Part shown: in pieces, positions 1-5,494 of the stretch
Layout: each line of letters starts with the position of its first letter
Numbering within the stretch: position 1 is the first letter of the stretch
From: GCA-2716945 sp964342835
Lineage (GTDB): Bacteria > Pseudomonadota > Gammaproteobacteria > GCA-002705445 > GCA-002716945
DNA: 5,494 nt
Reading direction: 5' to 3'
NCBI GenBank assembly: GCA_964342835.1
Contig: CAYFGJ010000071.1
Span: 1 to 5,494, forward strand
Notes under the pieces: model-generated
The model's database searches: none
What the model was told of the DNA's origin: nothing
What the model saw: only the letters and a program-made list of their open reading frames with translations
Made by a program: the position numbers and the translations under genes

Positions 1-2
1 CT

Positions 3-557
3 TATTTTTTTAATACAGGTATATGCAATGATGGACACACACTTAATATGTTAGCGTCTTATTATTGCCAACTTATAGTTGATTCTACGGTAAATTACGA
101 TTTTATATTTGGACCTGCTTATAAAGGTATAACTTTAGCGACCAGTATAAGCTCTATATTAAATGCTAATTATAAAATTAATAAGCCATATTGTTTTAAT
201 AGAAAAGAATCAAAACAACATGGTGAAAAAGGATTATTTGTTGGTTATTCACCTAAAGGAACAGCAATAATAATTGATGATGTTATATCATCAGGCAAAT
301 CAATTATTGATTCTATTCAGCTTTTAAATGATAAGGATGTTGAGGTAACTGCTATTTTTGTTGCTTTTGATAGAATGGAGAAAAGTAATAAAATAGGATC
401 TAATAAGCGAGCTTCATTAGAAATAAAAGAAAAGTATGGAATAGAAATATTTTCATTAATTTGTTTAGATGATGTCTTGAATTATCTTAATAATAATGAC
501 AAATATAAGCAACATGTCAAAGATATGGAAAATTATATTGATACTTACAGAAGATAA
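3..557 (+). CDS. pyrE: Orotate phosphoribosyltransferase, partial (5' end outside window)
   Basis: Cytoplasmic enzyme that joins orotate to PRPP to make orotidine 5'-monophosphate, the fifth step of de novo pyrimidine synthesis. The frame is open from the left edge, so the ATG at 48 is internal. The residues before it, YFFNTGICNDGHTLN, match the E. coli stretch beginning YFFNAGLFNTG at about residue 33, so roughly 32 N-terminal residues are missing and 184 are visible. Diagnostic motifs are FGPAYKG (nt 108-128), the flexible catalytic loop FNRKESKQHGEKG (nt 195-233, with the Arg, Lys and His positions of the family kept) and the PRPP-binding segment IIIDDVISSGKS (nt 267-302). After DRMEK there is a lysine-rich stretch about three residues longer than in E. 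coli. The C-terminal end is at the expected place, so only the left edge truncates the gene. It is convergent with the transporter gene, as pyrE is convergent with its coaBC-side neighbour in E. coli. Promoter and start lie outside the window. Confidence 0.96.
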   Translation, partial: YFFNTGICNDGHTLNMLASYYCQLIVDSTVNYDFIFGPAYKGITLATSISSILNANYKINKPYCFNRKESKQHGEKGLFVGYSPKGTAIIIDDVISSGKSIIDSIQLLNDKDVEVTAIFVAFDRMEKSNKIGSNKRASLEIKEKYGIEIFSLICLDDVLNYLNNNDKYKQHVKDMENYIDTYRR

Positions 558-576
558 ATTAATTATATATTAATTT
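556..576. terminator. All-A/T inverted repeat at the pyrE/transporter junction, possible weak bidirectional terminator
   Basis: A perfect 8-base inverted repeat, AAATTAAT - TATAT - ATTAATTT, lies across the point where the two convergent genes meet. It starts in the pyrE stop codon and runs into the last codons of the transporter gene. On the plus strand it is followed by only one more T before AAA. The stem contains no G:C pair, so it is far weaker than a standard intrinsic terminator, and such palindromes can arise by chance in A+T-rich DNA. It is listed because no other terminator candidate is visible between these genes. Confidence 0.25.
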
Positions 577-1311
577 TAAACCAACTATCAACGTTACAAT
601 CTGGTAAAAATTTTTTATTGTTTGATTATCTTTTGAGATTGATAAATGCGCACCTATATAGCCACCTAACAATGAACCAATAACTAGAGAAGGTAAAATT
701 TCCCAGCTAATACTTGCATAAGTAGCTAAAGTAATTGCGCCTACTAGATTATAAAAAAATCCAACTATTATGAGTGTGTATGCAACAGCTATTTTATAAG
801 TCATCCCAAAGATTGCTACTAATGAAATAGTAAATAATAATCCTGTACCTGCTGATAAAGAACCATTTAATAATCCTACTAAAAAAATTAGTAAAAACCC
901 TACAACTTTTTTAGACTTTGATATTGCTTCTTTTTTTTCTTCTAATCCAATTGTTTTCTGGCTAAAAGAATACAAAGCAATCAATATTATAAATATTCCA
1001 AGTGCAAATTTTGCTTTTATATCATTTACTCCATTTATGAAATAAGCACCAATAATTACAGCAGGTAATCCTGTAAATAAAGAAGAAAGAAAAAATTTTT
1101 TATTAATTTCTAAACTATTGAAAAATTTTATTGATGCACCCACACCTAATGCTACGGTTGCAATTTTATGTGATGCTAATGAAACTACGAATGGATAGTT
1201 ATATAACATAAGGATTGCTGGTAGCTGAATTACACCTGCTCCACCACCAGAAAATGCTGAAAATAAATTTGAAATAAGAGAAATAAAAAATAAGTATATA
1301 TGTTCTATCAA
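559..1311 (-). CDS. TauE/SafE-family membrane transporter (probable anion or sulfite/sulfonate exporter)
   Basis: Inner-membrane protein of 250 residues, the usual size for the TauE/SafE (DUF81) family. Characterised members move sulfite, sulfoacetate or other organic anions, but the substrate here cannot be read from sequence. Two related halves are visible. The first has a glycine-rich motif FSAFSGGGAGVIQLPAIL (residues 17-34) followed by GLPAVIIGAYF (81-91). The second has LLNGSLSAGTGLLFT (147-161) followed by IGSLLGGYIGAHLS (211-224). They are separated by a charged cytoplasmic-looking linker (about 118-136, QKTIGLEEKKEAISKSKK). About seven or eight hydrophobic helices are apparent. The start is a TTG one base after the argB stop. 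No ATG lies in frame before the upstream stop at 1324-1326, and the next ATG (Met35) would delete the first motif, so TTG is preferred. Only a weak AAGA-like ribosome site precedes it, so coupling to argB translation is likely. Its stop is one base from the pyrE stop. This family is not part of the usual argB-pyrE neighbourhood. Confidence 0.85.
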   Translation of the reverse strand: MIEHIYLFFISLISNLFSAFSGGGAGVIQLPAILMLYNYPFVVSLASHKIATVALGVGASIKFFNSLEINKKFFLSSLFTGLPAVIIGAYFINGVNDIKAKFALGIFIILIALYSFSQKTIGLEEKKEAISKSKKVVGFLLIFLVGLLNGSLSAGTGLLFTISLVAIFGMTYKIAVAYTLIIVGFFYNLVGAITLATYASISWEILPSLVIGSLLGGYIGAHLSISKDNQTIKNFYQIVTLIVGLKLIYN

Positions 1312-1312
1312 T

Positions 1313-2206
1313 TTATGTTCTTTTTATCATTGTTCCTATACCGGAATCAGTAAAAAGCTCTAATAATAATGCGTGATCAATCGTACCATCAATAATTTGC
1401 ACATGATCAACTCCAGATGCTACCGCCTCTAAAGCTGAAACAACCTTTGGCAGCATACCACCCTGTATTATTTTTTTATCTATGAGCTTTTTAACCATAG
1501 GTGAGTTAATTGATTTTATAAGTTTGTTTTTATCATCTAAAATTCCAGTTGTGTTAGTTAATATTAGAAATTTTTTTGCTTGTAGAACATTAGCAATTTT
1601 ACCAGCAACTACATCTGCATTTATGTTGTAAGTTTTTGAATCCTCCCCAATACCTATTGGCGCAATAACAGGAATAAAGGATGTAGTATCTAGTAAACTT
1701 ACTACAGTTGGATCTATACCTTCTACCATACCAGTATTTTTGAAATCAATATTTTTGTATTTACCTTCACCTATCATTTTTTTAGCTCTAATTAAGCCGC
1801 CATCTTTGCCAGATAAGCCAACAGCTTTACCACCATGAGATGTTATTGAATTTACTATCTCCTTATTTATTAGACCACCAAGAACCATCTCTATTGTATC
1901 AATAGATTCTTCATCAGTTATTCTCATGCCGTTAGCAAATTTAGATTCAATTCCTAATTTTTCTAAGTATGTTGTAATTTGAGGTCCACCACCATGAACA
2001 ATAACTGGATTTATCCCTACTTGTTTTAGTAATACAACATCTTTTGCAAAATTATTTTTTAAATTTTCATCAATCATCGCATTGCCTCCAAATTTAATAA
2101 CTATAACTTCATTAGCAAGCTTTTGAATATATGGTAGAGCCTCAATTAAAACTTTAGCAATTGAAGGCGTTATGTCAGCATTTTCTCTATAAACTATTTC
2201 TTTCAT
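1313..2206 (-). CDS. argB: Acetylglutamate kinase, hexameric arginine-sensitive type
   Basis: Cytoplasmic kinase that phosphorylates the gamma-carboxyl of N-acetyl-L-glutamate with ATP, the second step of arginine synthesis. The 297-residue length is close to Pseudomonas ArgB (about 300) and longer than E. coli ArgB (258). The extra length is the N-terminal segment IAKVLIEALPYIQKL (residues 16-30), which matches the helix that interlocks dimers into arginine-inhibited hexamers in Pseudomonas and Thermotoga; feedback inhibition by arginine is therefore inferred. Catalytic and binding motifs are VIKFGGNAM (Lys38), VHGGGPQ (70-76), GMRIT (Arg95), GLSGKDGGLI (130-139), YNINADVVAGKIA (Asn194, Asp198) and GGMLPK (Lys254). 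The C-terminal end LLELFTDSGIGTMI agrees with the family. The ATG start lies one base after the TGA of the mutase gene. No Shine-Dalgarno sequence is visible upstream (AATACCATTTTGAT), so translation probably depends on re-initiation by ribosomes leaving the mutase gene. Confidence 0.97.
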   Translation of the reverse strand: MKEIVYRENADITPSIAKVLIEALPYIQKLANEVIVIKFGGNAMIDENLKNNFAKDVVLLKQVGINPVIVHGGGPQITTYLEKLGIESKFANGMRITDEESIDTIEMVLGGLINKEIVNSITSHGGKAVGLSGKDGGLIRAKKMIGEGKYKNIDFKNTGMVEGIDPTVVSLLDTTSFIPVIAPIGIGEDSKTYNINADVVAGKIANVLQAKKFLILTNTTGILDDKNKLIKSINSPMVKKLIDKKIIQGGMLPKVVSALEAVASGVDHVQIIDGTIDHALLLELFTDSGIGTMIKRT

Positions 2207-2207
2207 A

Positions 2208-3590
2208 TCAAAATGGTATTTTTAATGTTTTATCAATTTTTAACATATTTTCTTTCATCATTGATTGAATCTTCATCATTGATTCAGAATTTTTAGCTTC
2301 AAATCTTAACACAATATTAGATGTTGTGTTAGAACATCTTATTAATCCCCAACCAAAATCATAAATAACTTTTATACCATCTATATCTATAATCTTAGCA
2401 TCATCGAATTTAGCTAATTTTACAAACAATTTCATGAAATTAAAATGTTTGTTGTCCTCAAATGGTATATTTATTTCAGGTGTTGTTATGCTTTTTGGTA
2501 TATCTTGTAAAGCTTCTATCATGCAATCATGTTTAGATAATATTTCTAGAAATCTCAATGATGAGTAGACACCATCATCAAAACCTGGCCATTTATCAGC
2601 AAAAAAAATATGTCCACTCATTTCTCCCCCTAATTTAGCATTTTCATGTTTCATTGTTTTTTTTATAAAAGAATGCCCAGTTCGGGATAAAATAGGTATT
2701 CCATTATTTTGAGATATTATTTTTTCTAAATGTTGCGAGCATTTTATATCATATACAATTTTAACCCCCGGATTATTTTGAAGTATGTCATATGAAAAAT
2801 ACATTAATAACTGGTCTGGCCATATGATATTGGTATCTTTGTCTATTATAATCACCCTATCCCCATCACCGTCATAGGCAATTCCTACATCTGAATTATT
2901 TTTTATCACATATTTTTTTAATTGTTCCAGGTTATTTGTATTTGTTGGGTCAGGAGAATGATTGGGAAAATTACCATCTATATCTTCATTTATTATGTAT
3001 GTTTTTATCCCAAAGGAATTAAATATTTTTTTTACTATAATTCCAGTTACACCGTTACTACAATCTATTGTGACATTGAGTTTATTAGAGATTTTTAAAT
3101 TATTTTGTAAAGATTTTGTATATTCTTCTGCTATCGTATTATTAATCTCAACAACACCTTTTTTATCACTAAGTAGGATATTATCATTTATTATATTATG
3201 CTTAATTTCCTGTATATGTTCTTCAAAAAGAGTTGTTCCATCAATTACCATTTTAATTCCATTATAGTCTTTAGGATTGTGACTACCTGTTATCATCAAA
3301 CCATTGGAGATATTTAATAATCCAAGCGAATAATACATTAATGGTGTTGGAAGCATTCCAATATCAATTACATCAATCCCTACTTCAATTAATCCTAATA
3401 TAAGATTTTTTTTTAAAGATGAACTAGAAATTCTACCATCCATACATACAATAACTTTATTTGTATTAGTAGATGATATTTTCGTTCCAATTGAATTTCC
3501 TAAAAGCTTATATGTTTCTTCGTTTATTTCTTTAGGATATAAACCTCTTATATCATAAGCTCTAAAAATATTTTCACATATCGGTGACAT
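2208..3590 (-). CDS. algC: Phosphomannomutase/phosphoglucomutase (AlgC/ManB type)
   Basis: Cytoplasmic alpha-D-phosphohexomutase that interconverts the 1- and 6-phosphates of mannose or glucose, supplying precursors for GDP-mannose, UDP-glucose and cell-surface polysaccharide. At 460 residues it matches the short AlgC form (463 in P. aeruginosa) and lacks any membrane N-terminal extension. Domain signatures in order are FRAYDIRG (residues 9-16), the phosphoserine loop TGSHNPKDYNG (101-111, Ser103), the magnesium loop YDGDGDR (239-245, Asp240/242/244), DIKCS with Lys284, the sugar-specificity loop GGEMSGH (321-327) and the phosphate-binding loop RCSNTTSNIVLRFEA (418-432). The GEMSGH loop favours mannose/glucose mutase over the GlmM class. 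The C-terminus aligns without gaps to my recollection of P. aeruginosa AlgC, both ending PF. The ATG start follows the coaBC TGA by six bases, with a partial ribosome site AAGTGA overlapping the end of coaBC. The gene sits between coaBC and argB, as in pseudomonads. The symbol reflects that homology; a role in alginate is not implied. Confidence 0.93.
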   Translation of the reverse strand: MSPICENIFRAYDIRGLYPKEINEETYKLLGNSIGTKISSTNTNKVIVCMDGRISSSSLKKNLILGLIEVGIDVIDIGMLPTPLMYYSLGLLNISNGLMITGSHNPKDYNGIKMVIDGTTLFEEHIQEIKHNIINDNILLSDKKGVVEINNTIAEEYTKSLQNNLKISNKLNVTIDCSNGVTGIIVKKIFNSFGIKTYIINEDIDGNFPNHSPDPTNTNNLEQLKKYVIKNNSDVGIAYDGDGDRVIIIDKDTNIIWPDQLLMYFSYDILQNNPGVKIVYDIKCSQHLEKIISQNNGIPILSRTGHSFIKKTMKHENAKLGGEMSGHIFFADKWPGFDDGVYSSLRFLEILSKHDCMIEALQDIPKSITTPEINIPFEDNKHFNFMKLFVKLAKFDDAKIIDIDGIKVIYDFGWGLIRCSNTTSNIVLRFEAKNSESMMKIQSMMKENMLKIDKTLKIPF

Positions 3591-3596
3591 TTAGTT

Positions 3597-4826
3597 TCAC
3601 TTAACATTCGTATTTATAATAGACAATTTCTTTTTATATTCTTTAGATATGAATAGCAAAATTTTCATTGCCAATGTTATTTTTGTATCTTTCTCAAGAT
3701 ATTGTCTTTCATTTTCAGAAGCTATAATTATTTCATTCGTATCGTTTTCAAAACCTACTTTTTTTTGATGATTTGCTATATTACCAACTATAATATCTAA
3801 CCCTTTGTCAGTTAATTTATAATTCATATTTTTATCAAGATTTTCTGTTTCAGCAGCAAAACCAACTGTAAAAAGATTTTTTTGTTCTTCAGAAATTTTT
3901 TTAAGTATATCAATACCTCTACTAAATTTTATAGTTAAGTTTTCATCAGATTTTTTAAATTTTTTAGTTGAACATGAAGATGGCCTATAATCAGCTATTG
4001 CTGCTGTAGAAATAAAAATATCTTTTGATTTTATTTTTGATTCAACTGCTTTTAACATTTCGTCTGATGTTTCAACATATGTAGTATTAATATCCTTAAT
4101 TGGATCTAATTTAACGGGTCCAGATATTAATTCTACATTACCACCCATTTCTTTTGCTATTTCAGCTAATGAATAACCCATTTTCCCAGAACTGTAATTG
4201 CTTATAAACCTTACAGGATCTATTGGTTCTCTTGTAGGACCAGCTGTTATTAACAAATTAATATTTGAAAATTCTTTAGTGTTAGATGATTGAGATATGT
4301 GTTCGACAATTACATCTGGTGACATTAATCTGCCGTAACCAGTATCCCCGCAAGCATGTAACCCATAATCAGGACCAATGATAGATATATTGGTTTTATC
4401 AAAATTTTTAATATTTTTTTGTGTTATTGGGTTGTTCCACATATTAGGATTCATTGCTGGTGCAACAAAAATTTGTTTAGTAGAAGCCAAACATATTGTT
4501 GATAACAAATCATCTCCATATCCATTTGCTAATTTATTGATGAAATTGGCGGTACAGGGCGCGATAAGAATGATATCAGCCCATTTAGCTAAATCAATAT
4601 GAGTGAAATTCGTAAGATTTTTACAATTTTCATCATCTGTTATAACAGGATTACTGGTAATACACTCTAAAGTTGTTTCTGTTATAAATGACATAGAACT
4701 TTTAGTCATTACCACTTTAACATCACAATTATTCTTTTTTAGCGTACTTGCTATATCTGCTGCTTTGTAAGCTGCAATACTTCCAGTAATTCCTAACAAT
4801 ATATTTTTTTTAATTAATTTACTCAT
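3597..4826 (-). CDS. coaBC: Bifunctional phosphopantothenoylcysteine decarboxylase / phosphopantothenate-cysteine ligase
   Basis: Two-domain cytoplasmic enzyme for two successive steps of coenzyme A synthesis: ligation of cysteine to 4'-phosphopantothenate using CTP (CoaB), then FMN-dependent decarboxylation to 4'-phosphopantetheine (CoaC). With the ATG at 4826 the protein has 409 residues, against 406 in E. coli. The CoaC half (about 1-180) has ILLGITGSIAAYKA (9-22), the catalytic His76 in THIDLA, PAMNPNMW (Asn126) and the substrate-flap cysteine in ACGDTGYGR (Cys159). The CoaB half (about 190-409) has TAGPTREPIDP (194-204), FISNYSSGKMG (207-217, Asn210), AAIADYRP (275-282), the KKFKK lysines (288-292, Lys289) and TVGFAAETEN (320-329). 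A TTG in frame at 4832 would add only two residues; the ATG is chosen because MSKLIKKNILLGITG is the normal N-terminus. No Shine-Dalgarno sequence is visible. One small oddity is GRLM where the family usually has GRM after the active-site cysteine. Confidence 0.96.
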   Translation of the reverse strand: MSKLIKKNILLGITGSIAAYKAADIASTLKKNNCDVKVVMTKSSMSFITETTLECITSNPVITDDENCKNLTNFTHIDLAKWADIILIAPCTANFINKLANGYGDDLLSTICLASTKQIFVAPAMNPNMWNNPITQKNIKNFDKTNISIIGPDYGLHACGDTGYGRLMSPDVIVEHISQSSNTKEFSNINLLITAGPTREPIDPVRFISNYSSGKMGYSLAEIAKEMGGNVELISGPVKLDPIKDINTTYVETSDEMLKAVESKIKSKDIFISTAAIADYRPSSCSTKKFKKSDENLTIKFSRGIDILKKISEEQKNLFTVGFAAETENLDKNMNYKLTDKGLDIIVGNIANHQKKVGFENDTNEIIIASENERQYLEKDTKITLAMKILLFISKEYKKKLSIINTNVK

Positions 4827-4831
4827 GTTCA

Positions 4832-4837
4832 ATTATA
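4832..4837 (-). promoter_or_regulatory. Possible -10 promoter element (TATAAT) just upstream of coaBC
   Basis: Read on the minus strand, the 35-base bioF-coaBC spacer contains a perfect TATAAT five bases before the coaBC ATG. No good -35 hexamer stands 16-18 bases upstream (the best is TAATAA-like) and there is no TG extension. If used, transcription would start at or next to the ATG and give a leaderless mRNA, which would fit the missing ribosome-binding site. A TATAAT match in DNA this rich in A+T is only weak evidence, and co-transcription from bioF remains equally plausible. Confidence 0.25.
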
Positions 4838-4861
4838 TAGTTAAATAGCGTGTTTTATTAT

Positions 4862-5494
4862 CTATAGTTTTAATTCCTCAATCAAACAATTTATTAGTTT
4901 TCTTAAATGTTCTTTTTTATGTTTGCTAGTGATTGTTATCCTGATTTTATCATAATTTTTTGGAACAGTTGGATATCTAATCGCTTGAACAAATATACCC
5001 TTTTTTAGTAAAAGATTTTGTATTTTTATGACTTTTAATGGATTTCCGATAGTAATAGTTTGTATGGGAGTAATAGAATAATTTATATTTAGACCAGCAT
5101 TTATGGCGTACTTTCTAAATAAAGATATATTTCTATCCAACTTTTCAAATAAATTATAATCTTTCATAATTATTTTTAAACTAGTTCTCGTGGCTTCTAC
5201 AATTGCTGCCGGTAAAGATGTAGAATATATATAAGGCTTTGATTTTTGTATTAATAGATCTATTAAATCTCTAGAACCTGCTATAAATGCTCCAAAGGTT
5301 CCCACTGCTTTCCCAAAAGTTGCAATATAAGCATCAATTGTTTTGGGATTTATATTTTGAAAATTACATACATTTGGTATCACATATTTTTTTTTATCAT
5401 TCTTCATAACACAAAAACCATGCGCATCATCAACGAACAATAAAGCTTTTTGTTTTTTTGCTGTTTTATGAATATTTTTTATATTTGATATATC
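4862..5494 (-). CDS. bioF: 8-amino-7-oxononanoate synthase, partial (5' half outside window)
   Basis: PLP-dependent enzyme of the alpha-oxoamine synthase family. BioF condenses pimeloyl-ACP (or -CoA) with L-alanine, releasing CO2, to give 8-amino-7-oxononanoate, the first step of biotin ring assembly. The frame stays open to the right edge. The visible 210 residues correspond to about residue 183 to the end of E. coli BioF. Key signatures are LFVDDAHG (visible residues 19-26, the PLP-contacting Asp and His), ATFGKAVGTFGAFIAGS with the Schiff-base lysine at visible residue 62, YIYSTSLPAAIVEA, and VQAIRYPTVPKNYDKIRITI near the C-terminus. The last of these favours BioF over its paralogues (glycine C-acetyltransferase, 5-aminolevulinate synthase, CqsA). 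Between VDDAHG and TFGK, the usual glycine-rich GxxGxxG-like stretch is replaced by a lysine-rich one about eight residues longer than in E. coli. The TAG stop lies about 35 bases upstream of coaBC on the same strand, so co-transcription is possible. The gene also contains a run of nine A residues (nt 5387-5395). Confidence 0.87.
   Translation of the reverse strand, partial: DISNIKNIHKTAKKQKALLFVDDAHGFCVMKNDKKKYVIPNVCNFQNINPKTIDAYIATFGKAVGTFGAFIAGSRDLIDLLIQKSKPYIYSTSLPAAIVEATRTSLKIIMKDYNLFEKLDRNISLFRKYAINAGLNINYSITPIQTITIGNPLKVIKIQNLLLKKGIFVQAIRYPTVPKNYDKIRITITSKHKKEHLRKLINCLIEELKL

Noticed and set aside
48..50. ATG at 48 as the start of a 169-residue pyrE
   Set aside because: The frame stays open to the left edge and the preceding residues match the PyrE N-terminal region (YFFN), so this Met is internal.
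2254..2284. 13-base direct repeat TTCATCATTGATT with 18-base period in the 3' end of the mutase gene (SMMK-IQ-SMMK)
   Set aside because: It looks like a tandem duplication, but the C-terminal region is the same length as in Pseudomonas AlgC, so no unit was inserted; similar codons in an amphipathic helix explain it.
2962..3267. Plus-strand open frame of 101 codons
   Set aside because: It lies wholly antisense to the mutase gene, whose family motifs are intact on the other strand; it is a low-complexity hydrophobic translation with no recognisable domain.
4378..4602. Plus-strand open frame of 74 codons
   Set aside because: It is antisense to the CoaC domain of coaBC, covering its PAMNPNMW and THIDLA motifs; there is no independent support.
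4830..4832. TTG as the start of coaBC
   Set aside because: It would add only two residues ahead of a well-placed ATG, and the family N-terminus fits the ATG; the TTG also abuts the candidate TATAAT.
5438..5440. TTG at 5438-5440 as the start of a 192-residue BioF-like protein
   Set aside because: The frame continues to the right edge with residues typical of the family before VDDAHG; the TTG is an internal leucine.
1..5494. Search for a defence system, CRISPR array, insertion sequence, tRNA or riboswitch
   Set aside because: Every part of the window is accounted for by recognised housekeeping or transporter genes with spacers of at most about 35 bases; no array-like repeats, transposase signatures or structured RNA were seen.

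Overview
The window (about 30% G+C by eye on sampled lines) is a densely packed chromosomal segment of housekeeping biosynthetic genes. It has five genes on the minus strand and one on the plus strand, and no stretch of even 50 bases lies clearly outside a gene. The combination coaBC - algC-type phosphomannomutase/phosphoglucomutase - argB, with pyrE close by, matches the gammaproteobacterial dfp/coaBC-dut-algC-argB-pyrE neighbourhood known from pseudomonads; E. coli also has coaBC-dut-slmA running into a convergent pyrE. Protein sequences agree: ArgB has the long N-terminal helix of the hexameric pseudomonad type, and the mutase ends almost residue for residue like Pseudomonas AlgC. The low G+C, lysine/asparagine/isoleucine-rich proteins and 1-6 base spacers suggest a streamlined or host-associated gammaproteobacterium (free-living marine lineages of the SUP05/SAR86 kind or a symbiont). 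That placement is inference; I cannot name a genus.

Layout, left to right: the 3' part of pyrE (plus strand, cut by the left edge, stop at 557). Facing it tail to tail with one base between the stop codons is a minus-strand run. Read in transcription order from the right, this run is bioF (3' half, cut by the right edge), coaBC, algC/manB-type mutase, argB and a TauE/SafE-family membrane transporter. Spacers in this run are about 35, 6, 1 and 1 bases, so coaBC through the transporter almost certainly form one transcription unit, possibly including bioF.

Functionally the genes cover pyrimidine synthesis (pyrE), biotin (bioF), coenzyme A (coaBC), hexose-phosphate interconversion for surface polysaccharides (mutase), arginine (argB) and probably anion or sulfur-compound export (TauE/SafE). 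They do not form one pathway; the grouping is largely inherited gene order. Departures from that order are the missing dut between coaBC and the mutase, the transporter wedged between argB and pyrE, and bioF upstream of coaBC. I see no RNA genes, mobile elements, CRISPR arrays or defence genes, and no convincing novel system. The findings below are modest points about gene order, starts and local protein divergence.
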